Shown: positions 15,748-24,017, numbered from the stretch's first letter. The stretch is 34,039 nt of DNA from Dehalococcoidia bacterium (GCA_020847985.1 JADLBC010000043.1:1-34039), one strand, 5' to 3'. The notes: generated by a model from the sequence alone, not told the origin. Program-made: numbers and translations.

Positions 15748-16832
15748 GCCGCGAACGGGCCTCCTTCGTGATGGCGATCGCCGGTGCGGTGATTACCGTG
15801 GCCGTCGTGCTCGTGGCGAGCGGCTTCATCGCGAAGACGCCTTCATCCGCGCTCAAGGACCTGCCCCGCGGCCCCGAAGCCGCCGCCGTGGGCGAGCAGG
15901 TGGGCTATTCGCTCCCGGAAGGACGGTCGGCGAAGGACATCGGGAAAGACCTGGAGGCGCTGGGCGTGGTCCGTTCGGGCGACCAGTTCGCCCTGCTGGT
16001 GAAGCTGATGGGCCTGCAGAGCAAGCTCAGTACCGGCGATTATGTCCTGAACAAGCACATGGCCGTGGCCGCCGCCATCGAAGCCGTGACCGTGAAGCAG
16101 GCCGTGCCCGTGCTCCGCGTCACCTTCCCCGAGGGCATCCGCACGGAGGAGATGGCCGTCATCGCCGAGAAGGCGGGCTTCGGGCCACGGGCGCAGTTCA
16201 TGCAGGCGGTGGCGGCGGCGAAGCTCCCGGACCGTTTCGCTGCCAGCGCGCCGGCCGACGCGACGAAGCAGGGCTACCTCTTCCCCGATACCTACATCCT
16301 GCCCGTGGGCAGCACCTCCGCCGAACTCGTCGACAAGATGATCCAGACGTTCGACCGGCGGTTCACGCCGGAGCTGGTGGCGGCGGCCGCCACGAAAGGG
16401 CTCAACCCGCACCAGGCGCTCACCCTCGCCGCCATCGTCGAACGCGAGGCCGCCGTGGCCACGGAGCGGCCGCTCATCGCCGGCGTGTTCCTGAACCGCA
16501 TCGCCGCCAACGACCAGATCGGCGCGGACCCGACGGTGCAGTTCGCCGTCGCCCTCTCCCCCGCGAGCGTGGAGAAGTTCGGCTGGTGGAAGAAGGAGCT
16601 GACCGCGGAGGACCTCAAGAACCCTTCGCCGTACAACACGCGGCTGGCGTTCGGGCTCCCGCCGGGGCCGATCACGAACCCCGGGCTGGCCTCGATCGAA
16701 GCCGTGGCCCACGCCACGCCCACGAAGATGTACTACTTCGTCGCGGACGCGAAGAAGGCGGATGGCTCGCACGTCTTCGCCGAGACGGAGGCGGAGCACC
16801 TGGCGAACATCGCCCGCGTGGGTTCGCCGTGA
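15744..16832 (+). CDS. mltG: Endolytic murein transglycosylase MltG
   Basis: A 362-aa inner-membrane lytic transglycosylase that cuts nascent peptidoglycan strands. It has a short cytoplasmic N-terminus and one transmembrane helix at about residues 9-31 (VMAIAGAVITVAVVLVASGF). A LysM-like subdomain follows (YSLPEGRSAKDIGKDLEALG). The YceG catalytic domain has GYLFPDTYILP, the catalytic Glu in AAIVEREA, AGVFLNRI, and the distal PSPYNTRLAFGLPPGPITNPG. GTG at 15744 overlaps the ruvX TGA by 4 nt (GTGA), and the encoded N-terminus fits the family. Its stop overlaps the aroE start the same way, so translation is coupled along the operon. Confidence 0.95.
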   Translation: MSRERASFVMAIAGAVITVAVVLVASGFIAKTPSSALKDLPRGPEAAAVGEQVGYSLPEGRSAKDIGKDLEALGVVRSGDQFALLVKLMGLQSKLSTGDYVLNKHMAVAAAIEAVTVKQAVPVLRVTFPEGIRTEEMAVIAEKAGFGPRAQFMQAVAAAKLPDRFAASAPADATKQGYLFPDTYILPVGSTSAELVDKMIQTFDRRFTPELVAAAATKGLNPHQALTLAAIVEREAAVATERPLIAGVFLNRIAANDQIGADPTVQFAVALSPASVEKFGWWKKELTAEDLKNPSPYNTRLAFGLPPGPITNPGLASIEAVAHATPTKMYYFVADAKKADGSHVFAETEAEHLANIARVGSP

Positions 16833-17668
16833 GGCTCGCGGGGATCATCGGGCACCCGGTGGCGCATTCGCTCTCGCCGGCCTTCCAGCAGGCGGCGTTC
16901 GAAGCGTGCGGGCTGGATGCGCGTTACGAACGCTGGGACACGCCGGCCGAGGCCCTCGCCTGGCGGCTCGTCTCCCTGCGCGACCCCAGGTACCTTGGCG
17001 CGAACGTGACCATCCCGCACAAGGAAGCGGTTATCCCGCTGCTCGACGAGCTGGGCGGGCAGGCCGCGCGCATGGGCGCCGTCAACACCATCGTCAATCG
17101 CGAAGGGCGGCTCTTCGGCTTCAATACCGATGGCCCGGGCTTCGTCGCGGCGCTCCGCAACGAGGCGGCCTTCGACCCCGCGGGAAAGCGCTGCCTGCTC
17201 ATCGGCGCGGGGGGCGCGGCGCGGGGCATCGCCTTCGCGCTGGCCGACGCCCGGGCGGCGAAGGTCGCCATCTGGAACCGTTCGCCCGAACGCGCGGCGC
17301 GGCTGGCGAACGAAGTGGGCGCCGGGGGAGCGACGCTCGAAGCGGTGGCCACGGCTTCGCCCGCCGGGTACGACCTCGTGGTGAACTGCACCTCCCTGGG
17401 CATGCACGGCACGGGGACCGAGGAGGCGCTGCCGTGCGAACCCCGCGCCGCATCCCCCGGAGCGCTCTTCGTCGACATCGTGTACGCGCCGGAGGACACA
17501 GCCTGGCTGCGCGCGGCACGGGCGGCGGGCGTTCGCACGCTCGGCGGCCTGCCGATGCTCATCTACCAGGGCGCGCTCGCCTTCGAACTCTGGACGGGCG
17601 TGCACGCGCCGGTGGAGACGATGTTCGCGGCGGCACGGAAGGCGCTGGCGGCGCGGGTGACGCCGTGA
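16829..17668 (+). CDS. aroE: Shikimate dehydrogenase (NADP+)
   Basis: A 279-aa enzyme reducing 3-dehydroshikimate to shikimate. The substrate domain has GHPVAHSLSP and NVTIPHKE with the catalytic Lys, and GFNTDGPGF with the catalytic Asp. The cofactor domain has the glycine-rich GAGGAARG loop followed by NRSPERA, which contains the Arg typical of NADP preference. The C-terminal LPMLIYQGALAFELWTG is conserved. GTG at 16829 overlaps the mltG TGA by 4 nt, and the codon sits right at the conserved N-terminus. Confidence 0.96.
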   Translation: MRLAGIIGHPVAHSLSPAFQQAAFEACGLDARYERWDTPAEALAWRLVSLRDPRYLGANVTIPHKEAVIPLLDELGGQAARMGAVNTIVNREGRLFGFNTDGPGFVAALRNEAAFDPAGKRCLLIGAGGAARGIAFALADARAAKVAIWNRSPERAARLANEVGAGGATLEAVATASPAGYDLVVNCTSLGMHGTGTEEALPCEPRAASPGALFVDIVYAPEDTAWLRAARAAGVRTLGGLPMLIYQGALAFELWTGVHAPVETMFAAARKALAARVTP

Positions 17669-18309
17669 TCATCCTCGGCAGTCTCGTCGTGCTCGTGATC
17701 TTCCTCGGCACCGGCTGGGCGATCGCGACGGAGATGTTCCAGCAGCGAACGTGGCGGCGGCGGGTGGCCTCGGGCGATACCGCGATCCTCGTCGCGCTCA
17801 TCGAGGAAGCACTCGTGACGTGGCGGCGGGCGCGGCCCCCGAAGGGCGTCTCGGCGGCGCTCTGGGCGGGCGTGCAGGGCGTCCAGCTGGTGGCGGTGAC
17901 CGAGAACTCGGCCACGGTTTCGACCTCCGCGGAGGGCGAATTTCGCACCGAGGGCGGCCAGCGCGTGCAGGTCTCGACGGCGCTCGATGAGGCCATCGCG
18001 CTGGCGGCGAGGGTGGCCGACATGATGCTGTACGATGTGCCGAACCTGCACCTCGGCGCGGTCCGCGTGGATATCTACGCAACCTTCGCGGGCGAAGGCG
18101 GGGTGCCCGTGCAGCGGCCAATCCTGACGACGGAGGCGACGCGCGCGGATGCCGACGCGCTCGCCTGGGGGACGATGACCGCCGAGGAGATCCTCGGGCG
18201 GTTCGCGACGGTGTACGAGCGCGCCGCGACGGGACAGGGCCTGCCGATTGAACTCCCGCCGATCGAGGGCGGGCTGCCCGCGCCCGGAGGGGTGCAAGGA
18301 GAAGGGTGA
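17665..18309 (+). CDS. Unknown membrane-anchored protein in the aro operon
   Basis: A 214-aa protein I do not recognise. One N-terminal helix (IILGSLVVLVIFLGTGWAIA, about residues 2-21) is followed by a soluble region with a WRRRVASGD turn, a helix (TAILVALIEEALVTWRRARPP) and a beta-rich middle (GVQLVAVTENSATVSTSAEGEF). A helical segment then contains ALDEAIALAARVADMMLYDVPN, and the end is Pro/Gly-rich. Start GTG at 17665 overlaps the aroE stop (GTGA). Its own TGA overlaps the aroC ATG by one base (TGATG). This tight placement between aroE and aroC argues it is expressed. There is no sign that it is catalytic. Confidence 0.75.
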   Translation: MIILGSLVVLVIFLGTGWAIATEMFQQRTWRRRVASGDTAILVALIEEALVTWRRARPPKGVSAALWAGVQGVQLVAVTENSATVSTSAEGEFRTEGGQRVQVSTALDEAIALAARVADMMLYDVPNLHLGAVRVDIYATFAGEGGVPVQRPILTTEATRADADALAWGTMTAEEILGRFATVYERAATGQGLPIELPPIEGGLPAPGGVQGEG

Positions 18310-19484
18310 TGGGACAGTTTCGCTGGCTGACCGCGGGCGAGAGCCACGGCAAGGGCCTGAGCATGGTCATCGAAGGGCTGCCCGCCGGCCTCCCCCTGAC
18401 CGAGGCCGATATCGAGCCAGACCTCGTGCGCCGGCAGGGCGGCTATGGCCGCGGCGGCCGCATGAAGATCGAAAAGGACCACGCCGAGATCATGGCGGGC
18501 GTCCGCCACGGCCTCACCCTCGGCTCCCCGCTCGCGCTCTGGGTCCAGAACCGCGACTGGGTGAACTGGACGGTGAAGATGGCCGTCGAGCCGGTTTCGC
18601 CCGAGGTCGAAATCGAGCGGGTGACGCGCATGCGCCCCGGCCACGCCGACCTGCCGGGCGCGCTCAAATACGGCTTCGAGGACGTTCGCAACGTATTGGA
18701 ACGCGCGAGCGCCCGCGAAACCGCCGCGCGCGTGGCCGTGGGCGCGGTGGCGAAGCGGCTGCTGGCCGAGTTCGGGGTCGTCTTCCACAGCCACACCGTC
18801 GCCATCGCCGGCGTGCAGGCGAACATCCCCGGGGTGATCGACTGGGACGCCGTCGAGGCCGACCCCGTGCGCTGCGCCGACCGCGCCTCGGGCGAGGCGA
18901 TGGTGAACGCGATCAACGCCGCCAAGCCCGATGGCGATACCGTCGGCGGGATTGTCGAAGTGCGCGTGGAAGGCGTGCCCATGGGCCTCGGCAGCCACGT
19001 GCACTGGGACCGCAAGCTCGATGGCCGCATCGCCCAGGCGATCGTGAGCATCAACGCCTTCAAGGGCGTCGAATTCGGGGCGGGGTTCGATGGCGCCAAC
19101 CGCCGCGGGTCGAAGGTGCACGACGTCATCCTGCCGCGCGATAAGTGGGAAGGGCTGCCCTGGCGGCACGCCACCAACAACCACGGCGGCATCGAAGGCG
19201 GCATGAGCACGGGCGAAGCGATCGTCGTGCGCGCCGCCGTGAAGCCGATCCCGACGCTCGCCCACCCGCTCCCTTCGGTCGACCTCGACACGGGCGAGGA
19301 GGTGCTCGCGCATTACGAGCGCAGCGACGTCTGTGTGGTGCCGGCGGCGGGCGTGGTGGCCGAGGCTATGCTGGCGATCGTGCTCGCCGATGCCTGGCTG
19401 GAGAAGTTCGGCGGCGACACCCTGGCCGGCGTGCGCGCGGCCTACGACTGGCACCTGGCTTCGCTCCAGCCGCGGAAGGGATAG
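18309..19484 (+). CDS. aroC: Chorismate synthase
   Basis: A 391-aa FMN-dependent lyase converting EPSP to chorismate, the last common aromatic step. Signatures are GESHGKG near the N-terminus, GGYGRGGRMKIEKD, RPGHADLPGALKYG, the RASARETAARVAVGA signature, SHVHWDRKLDG and NNHGGIEGGMSTGE. The ATG at 18309 has an AGGAGAAGG ribosome-binding site ending about 3 nt upstream. A GTG one codon earlier is also possible. It is followed by the aroK-aroB fusion after 5 nt. Confidence 0.97.
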   Translation: MGQFRWLTAGESHGKGLSMVIEGLPAGLPLTEADIEPDLVRRQGGYGRGGRMKIEKDHAEIMAGVRHGLTLGSPLALWVQNRDWVNWTVKMAVEPVSPEVEIERVTRMRPGHADLPGALKYGFEDVRNVLERASARETAARVAVGAVAKRLLAEFGVVFHSHTVAIAGVQANIPGVIDWDAVEADPVRCADRASGEAMVNAINAAKPDGDTVGGIVEVRVEGVPMGLGSHVHWDRKLDGRIAQAIVSINAFKGVEFGAGFDGANRRGSKVHDVILPRDKWEGLPWRHATNNHGGIEGGMSTGEAIVVRAAVKPIPTLAHPLPSVDLDTGEEVLAHYERSDVCVVPAAGVVAEAMLAIVLADAWLEKFGGDTLAGVRAAYDWHLASLQPRKG

Positions 19485-19489
19485 GCGCC

Positions 19490-21130
19490 ATGGCCCCTGA
19501 ATGCATCGTGCTGGTGGGGCTTTCCGGCAGCGGCAAATCCACTGTCGGGCCGCTGGTGGCCAGGCGCCTGGGCTGGGCCTTCACCGATACGGACGCGCTC
19601 ATCGAACAAGCGGCCGGGCGGTCGATCCCGGAGCTGTTCGCGGAGGAGGGCGAAGCACGCTTCCGCGAACGCGAACAGGCGGCCCTCCGCGATGCCATCG
19701 CTCGCCATCGCACCGTGGTCTCCACGGGGGGTGGGGCGCCCACGACGCCGGGCGGGCGGGCGGAGCTCGCGCAGGGTTTCACGGTCTGGCTGGTGGTATC
19801 GCCCGCGCGCGCGGCGGCGCGGCTCGCGGAGAACCCGGCGACCCCGGACCGGCCGCTGCTCGCGGGGGATGCGCTCGGACGGCTGGAATCGCAGCTGGAC
19901 GCGCGCCGGCGCTGGTACGAACTCGCCGATGCCGCCGTGGACGTGGACTACCTCTCGCCCGAGCAGGCGGCGGACGAGATCGTGCGGCTGTGGGCGGAAT
20001 CACGCGGGCACGCGCCGCGCTTCGGCCACGAAAACGCCGCCCGCGGCGCCTGGCACGTCGCCGCCACGGTGCAGACCCCGGGCGCGACCTATCCCATCGT
20101 GGTGGAGCCGGGTGTCCTCGACCAGCTCGGTTCGGTCTGCCGCGAAACGGGGCTCACGGGGCGCGCCTTCGTGGTCACGGATACGGGCGTGGGGCCGCTC
20201 TTCGGGCAACGCGCGATGACGGCGCTCGCCGCGGGCGATTTCGAAACCGCGCGCTTCGAAATCCCGGCCGGGGAAGAGCAGAAGACGATGGCGACCGTCG
20301 GCCGGGTGCACGATTGGCTCCTCGGCCAGCGCGTCGAACGGTCGGATTTCGTGGTCTGCGTGGGCGGCGGCGTGGTGACCGACCTGGCCGGTTTCGCCGC
20401 CGCGACGACGTTGCGCGGCATCGATTTCGTGCACGTGCCGACGACGCTGCTGGGGATGGTCGATGCCTCCGTGGGGGGCAAGACGGGCGTCGACCACGCG
20501 ATGGGCAAGAACCTCATCGGCGCCTTCGCCCAGCCCCGGGCGGTGGTCATCGACCCCGAGGTGCTGAAGACGCTGCCGGAGCGCCAGCGCCGGGCGGGCT
20601 GGGCCGAAGTGGTGAAGCACGGGCTCATCCTCGACCCGCGGCTGGTGGAAGACCTGGAGAAGGGCGCGACGGACCCCCTCGCGATGCTCTCGCCGGAACT
20701 CATCGGCCGGAGCGTGGCGATCAAGGCGGAAGTCGTCTCCGAGGACGAAAAGGAGGCCGGGCGGCGCACGCTGCTGAACTACGGCCACACCATCGGCCAC
20801 GCGATCGAGGCCGTGACCGGCTACTCGGCCTACCTCCACGGCGAGGCGGTGGCGGTGGGGATGCACGCCGCCGGGCGGATCTCGGTGGCGATGGGCCTGC
20901 TTTCGGCGGAGGAGCTGGAACGCCAGCAGCGGCTCATCACCGCCTACGGGCTCCCGGATCGCGCCCCCGGGCTCGACCCCGCGGAGGTGATCGCGGCCAC
21001 CGCTTCGGACAAGAAGGTGCGGTCGGGCCGCATCAAGTGGGTGCTGCTCGAAGGGATCGGGCGGGCGGCCACGCGCAACGACGTGCCGGACGAGGTGGTG
21101 CGCGAGGCGCTGGCCGGCATCCTGGGGTAG
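19490..21130 (+). CDS. aroKB: Shikimate kinase / 3-dehydroquinate synthase fusion
   Basis: A 546-aa fusion of two shikimate-pathway enzymes. Residues 1-165 are shikimate kinase: P-loop GLSGSGKST (about 9-17), FTDTDALIE with the shikimate-binding Asp, STGGGAP, and lid RPLLAGD. A linker at about 170-185 leads to AroB, from about 190 to the end. AroB carries NAD-site GGGVVTDLAGFAAAT, LLGMVDASVGGKTG, the zinc/substrate motifs EVVKHG, NYGHTIGHAIEA and YLHGEAVAVGM. All key motifs of both enzymes are intact and no internal stop or start separates them. ATG at 19490 fits the kinase N-terminus. Such fusions are known in Thermotoga maritima. The two steps are not consecutive in the pathway. Confidence 0.96.
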   Translation: MAPECIVLVGLSGSGKSTVGPLVARRLGWAFTDTDALIEQAAGRSIPELFAEEGEARFREREQAALRDAIARHRTVVSTGGGAPTTPGGRAELAQGFTVWLVVSPARAAARLAENPATPDRPLLAGDALGRLESQLDARRRWYELADAAVDVDYLSPEQAADEIVRLWAESRGHAPRFGHENAARGAWHVAATVQTPGATYPIVVEPGVLDQLGSVCRETGLTGRAFVVTDTGVGPLFGQRAMTALAAGDFETARFEIPAGEEQKTMATVGRVHDWLLGQRVERSDFVVCVGGGVVTDLAGFAAATTLRGIDFVHVPTTLLGMVDASVGGKTGVDHAMGKNLIGAFAQPRAVVIDPEVLKTLPERQRRAGWAEVVKHGLILDPRLVEDLEKGATDPLAMLSPELIGRSVAIKAEVVSEDEKEAGRRTLLNYGHTIGHAIEAVTGYSAYLHGEAVAVGMHAAGRISVAMGLLSAEELERQQRLITAYGLPDRAPGLDPAEVIAATASDKKVRSGRIKWVLLEGIGRAATRNDVPDEVVREALAGILG

Positions 21131-21156
21131 CAGGCCCCGCGCGCTCGCGGAGTCGT

Positions 21157-21162
21157 TACACT
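21157..21162 (+). promoter_or_regulatory. Leaderless-type -10 (TACACT)
   Basis: TACACT is exactly 6 nt before the ATG at 21169, in the 38-nt gap after aroKB. No Shine-Dalgarno is present. No -35 match was seen. Confidence 0.5.
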
Positions 21163-21168
21163 GGTCGC

Positions 21169-21603
21169 ATGCGAAGAACGCGCATCGAGAACCGGACGGG
21201 CATCGTTCGCGGCGAAGTGACGGCGCTGGTGCTCTTCGCGCTGAGCTTCGCGCTGCACATCGTGGCGGGGGCGATGGACCAGGGGTGGCTGTTCGCCATC
21301 GCCGTGGTGCTCATCTACATCAGTGCGACGGGCTTCCCCGCGATCGCGGCGTGGGCTTCGCGGGTGTCGTCGCCGCGGGCGCGCTGGGTCGCGGTCGTGG
21401 CCGGGGCGCCGTTCGGGCTCCTGTTCACGGGCGGCGCGCTCTGGGCCGCGAACGGGCGGGCGATGGCGTGGTGGGTGCCGCCGGTGGCCGTCGTCCTGGT
21501 GGTGGTGGGGACGGGTTCGCTGCTGGCGATTCGCAGCGCGCTGGTCGCATGGCGCGGGGGCGGGCGGACGTCCGGGACGTGGCAGGCGGCGCGGCGCCGC
21601 TGA
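21169..21603 (+). CDS. Small four-helix membrane protein, unknown
   Basis: A 144-aa basic protein with four predicted transmembrane helices: TALVLFALSFALHIVAGAM, LFAIAVVLIYISATGFPAIAAW, WVAVVAGAPFGLLFTGGALWAA and WWVPPVAVVLVVVGTGSLLAI. The N-terminus (MRRTRIENRTG) and C-terminus (WRGGGRTSGTWQAARRR) are cytoplasmic by the positive-inside rule. I recognise no family. The stop TGA directly abuts the stop of the convergent marR gene with no spacer. Confidence 0.65.
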   Translation: MRRTRIENRTGIVRGEVTALVLFALSFALHIVAGAMDQGWLFAIAVVLIYISATGFPAIAAWASRVSSPRARWVAVVAGAPFGLLFTGGALWAANGRAMAWWVPPVAVVLVVVGTGSLLAIRSALVAWRGGGRTSGTWQAARRR

Positions 21604-22065
21604 CTAGGGTTCGACCTGGCGGAGCACGCGATCGAACACCCGGCGCAGGGTGGCGGCTTCGCGCAGCGAGACGTGGCGCCCGAAGTGCTCCTGGATGCCG
21701 TCGTGGTGCACGGGGCGTGCTTCCTCGAGCCGGGCGATGCCCTTCGCCGTGAGCAGCACAAACGTCCCCCGGCGATCGTCGGGGCAGGGTTCGCGCTCGA
21801 CGAGGCCATCGGCGGAGATGCGATCGACCAGGCGGGTCAGGCCGGCACGGCTGAGGAGCACGGCGCGCGCCAGGTCGTGCATCCGCAGGCGGCCGCCGGC
21901 GTGGTGCAGCTGGATGAGAACGTCGTACCAGACGAGCGGCAGGCCGGCATCGCGGCTGAGTTCGTGCTCGAGCACCTCGGTGAGGCGGGCGTGCGCACGG
22001 AGGAAGGAGCGCCAGGCTTCGAGGTGGGGCTCATCGAGCTCCTGGACCTTGCGAGGGCGTGCCAT
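21604..22065 (-). CDS. MarR-family transcriptional regulator
   Basis: A 153-aa winged-helix regulator, a normal MarR length. The helix-turn-helix region is RLRMHDLARAVLLSRAGLTRLVDRIS (quoted across helices, about residues 59-84). The wing DGLVEREPCPDDRRGTFVLLT carries the typical D-x-R-[R/G] turn. The dimerisation helices are at both ends. It is divergent from the pirin gene; the 93-bp spacer holds a perfect 8-bp palindrome overlapping the pirin promoter, so it most likely represses pirin and possibly itself. ATG at 22065 fits the family; a weak CACAAT sits 8 nt upstream. Confidence 0.92.
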   Translation of the reverse strand: MARPRKVQELDEPHLEAWRSFLRAHARLTEVLEHELSRDAGLPLVWYDVLIQLHHAGGRLRMHDLARAVLLSRAGLTRLVDRISADGLVEREPCPDDRRGTFVLLTAKGIARLEEARPVHHDGIQEHFGRHVSLREAATLRRVFDRVLRQVEP

Positions 22066-22096
22066 ATACGGTCATTGTGGGTGCGGCCCGGACTGC

Positions 22097-22125
22097 TTGC
22101 AATCGGGAAATGGCCGCAGCACAAT
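22097..22125 (+). promoter_or_regulatory. Pirin promoter (TTGCAA-17-CACAAT)
   Basis: The -35 TTGCAA (22097-22102) and -10 CACAAT (22120-22125) are separated by 17 nt. Transcription would begin near 22132, inside the palindromic operator, leaving a leader of about 27 nt with TTGGAGG (22144-22150) as ribosome-binding site 8 nt before the ATG. Confidence 0.6.
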
Positions 22126-22144
22126 AGTTGCTAGATCAACTATT
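22123..22144. promoter_or_regulatory. Palindromic MarR-type operator
   Basis: AATAGTTG (22123-22130) and CAACTATT (22137-22144) are perfect inverted repeats separated by 6 nt, an arrangement typical of MarR dimers. It overlaps the pirin -10 and start region and lies 57 nt upstream of the marR-like start. Binding would block pirin transcription directly. It is an AT-rich patch in GC-rich surroundings. Confidence 0.85.
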
Positions 22145-22158
22145 TGGAGGCCTTTACG

Positions 22159-22890
22159 ATGCCAGCCCTGGCCCCGGCAATCGATATCCGGCGGGGGGCG
22201 GAGCGCATGGCCACGCGCATCGATTGGCTCGATTCGCGGCACTCCTTTTCCTTCGGCCAACGGTACGACCCGGCGAACACGCACTTCGGCCTGCTGCTGG
22301 TGAGCAACCACGACGCCGTGCGGCCGGAGACCGGCTTCAGCACGCACCCGCACCGGGACATGGAGATCGTGACCTGGGTGCTCGATGGCGAGCTCGAGCA
22401 TAAGGACAGCATGGGGCACAGCGGGCTCATCTATCCGGGGCTGGCGCAGCGCATGAGCGCGGGCACGGGCATCCTCCATTCCGAGATCAACGCCACGAAG
22501 GACGCATCCGTGAACTTCGTGCAGATGTGGGTGGTGCCCGACACGGACAGGGTGCGGCCCGGGTACGCCCAGCTCGACATCAACGGCGACCTCGCGAAGG
22601 GCGGGCTCGTGCCGGTGGCATCGGGCTGCGGGCACGAGGCGGCGATTCCCATCCGCCAGGAGCACGCCACCCTCTGGGCCGGGCGCCTGGGCGCGGGCGA
22701 GCGCGTGCGCGTGCCGGATGCACCCTTCGTGCACCTCTATGTGGCGAAGGGATCGGTGACACTCGAGGGCGCGGGCACGCTCGCCGCCGAGGACGCCGCC
22801 CGCATCACGCTCACGCCGGGGCTGACCATCGACGCCGGGCCCGAGGGCGCCGAAGTGCTGGCCTGGGAGATGCACGCGCGCATCGCCTGA
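22159..22890 (+). CDS. Pirin-family bicupin protein
   Basis: A 243-aa bicupin. The N-terminal cupin carries the metal-site motif THPHRDMEIVTWVLDGELEH and the GTGILHSEIN segment, giving the usual His/His/His/Glu set. The C-terminal cupin (VRVPDAPFVHLYVAKGSVTL onward) lacks a metal site, as in other pirins. Bacterial members include YhhW-like quercetinases and regulatory redox proteins; the substrate cannot be read from sequence. ATG at 22159 has a TTGGAGG site. Control by the divergent MarR suggests induction by a phenolic or an oxidising compound (inference). Confidence 0.93.
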   Translation: MPALAPAIDIRRGAERMATRIDWLDSRHSFSFGQRYDPANTHFGLLLVSNHDAVRPETGFSTHPHRDMEIVTWVLDGELEHKDSMGHSGLIYPGLAQRMSAGTGILHSEINATKDASVNFVQMWVVPDTDRVRPGYAQLDINGDLAKGGLVPVASGCGHEAAIPIRQEHATLWAGRLGAGERVRVPDAPFVHLYVAKGSVTLEGAGTLAAEDAARITLTPGLTIDAGPEGAEVLAWEMHARIA

Positions 22891-22907
22891 GCACGCCCCG
22901 CACCGGG

Positions 22908-22913
22908 TAGACT
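22908..22913 (+). promoter_or_regulatory. Leaderless-type -10 (TAGACT) for the PHP gene
   Basis: TAGACT ends exactly 6 nt before the GTG at 22920, in the 29-nt gap after pirin. No Shine-Dalgarno is present. Confidence 0.55.
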
Positions 22914-22919
22914 CGAACG

Positions 22920-23981
22920 GTGGACGCCGTCGACGCGCTGAAACGGATCGCCTTCCTGCTGGAGCGCGCGGGCGAGCCCACGTATCGCGTGCGCGCCTTC
23001 CGCAAGGCGGCGGAGACGGTCGCGGCGCTGCCCGCGGGTGAACTCGAAGCGCGCGCCGCGACCGGTGGCCTTCGTGCCCTCCCCGGCATCGGCGAGGCGA
23101 CAGCGGCGGTCATCACGCAGGCGCTCACGGGCGAACGGCCGGCCTACCTGGCGAAGCTCGAAGAAGCGAACAAGGGCCCCGCCCTCGAGGGCATCCCCGA
23201 TGGCGGGGCTCTGCGCGCGGCCCTGCGCGGCGATTGCCACGTCCATTCCGATTGGTCCGATGGGGGCAGCCCGATCCTCGAGATGGCGGAGGCGGCGCGC
23301 GCGCAAGGGCACGCCTACATGGTGCTGACGGACCATTCGCCGCGGCTCAAGGTGGCGAACGGGCTCAGCCCCGAACGGCTGCGCCAGCAGCTGCGCGTGG
23401 TAGCGGAGGTGAACGAGCGGCTCGCGCCCTTCCGCGTGCTCAGCGGCATCGAAGTCGACATCCTCGACGATGGCGCGCTCGACCAGGAGGAAGAACTGCT
23501 GGCGGCGCTCGATGTCGTGGTGGGGAGCGTGCACAGCAAGCTGCGGATGGAGCGCGAGGCGATGACACGGCGCATGGTGGCCGCGCTGGCGAGCCCGCAC
23601 CTGGACATCCTCGGGCATTGCACGGGCCGGCTCGTGGGGCAGGACACGCGCCGGGGCGAACGTGGCGAACACCGCGGGCGGCCGGAATCGGAGTTCGATG
23701 CCGAGATGGTGTTCGCCGCGGCCGCCCACTTCGGCAAGGCGATCGAGATCAACAGCCGCCCGGAACGGCTGGACCCTCCGCGCAGGCTGCTGCGCCAGGC
23801 GCTGGCGGCCGGCTGCGTCTTCACCATCGATAGCGATGCCCACGCTCCCGGCCAGCTTTCGTGGCTGCCCTTCGGCTGTGCCCGCGCGGAGGAGTGCGAA
23901 GTGCCCGCCGATCGCGTCCTGAACACGCGCGATGCGGACGGCCTGCTGGCCTGGTGCCAGTCACACGCGGAAATCGTTTAG
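22920..23981 (+). CDS. PHP-domain phosphoesterase with N-terminal helix-hairpin-helix (PolX-like without polymerase)
   Basis: A 353-aa protein. Residues 1-100 resemble the PolX/Pol-beta 8-kDa and helix-hairpin-helix region (LERAGEPTYRVRAFRKAAETV; LRALPGIGEATAAVI). A PHP domain starts at about residue 103 with DCHVHSDWSDG, then LTDHSP, GIEVDIL, GSVHS, LGHCTGRL, EINSRPERLDPP and IDSDAHAP; the metal-binding His/Asp/Glu set looks complete. The nucleotidyltransferase palm of full-length PolX (about 570 aa) is absent, so it should be an exonuclease or phosphatase rather than a polymerase. The GTG at 22920 is supported by the leaderless-type promoter. Confidence 0.88.
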   Translation: MDAVDALKRIAFLLERAGEPTYRVRAFRKAAETVAALPAGELEARAATGGLRALPGIGEATAAVITQALTGERPAYLAKLEEANKGPALEGIPDGGALRAALRGDCHVHSDWSDGGSPILEMAEAARAQGHAYMVLTDHSPRLKVANGLSPERLRQQLRVVAEVNERLAPFRVLSGIEVDILDDGALDQEEELLAALDVVVGSVHSKLRMEREAMTRRMVAALASPHLDILGHCTGRLVGQDTRRGERGEHRGRPESEFDAEMVFAAAAHFGKAIEINSRPERLDPPRRLLRQALAAGCVFTIDSDAHAPGQLSWLPFGCARAEECEVPADRVLNTRDADGLLAWCQSHAEIV

Positions 23982-24017
23982 TTTTCCCGGCGGTTGCCGA
24001 ACAGGCGTCCGAATGCA

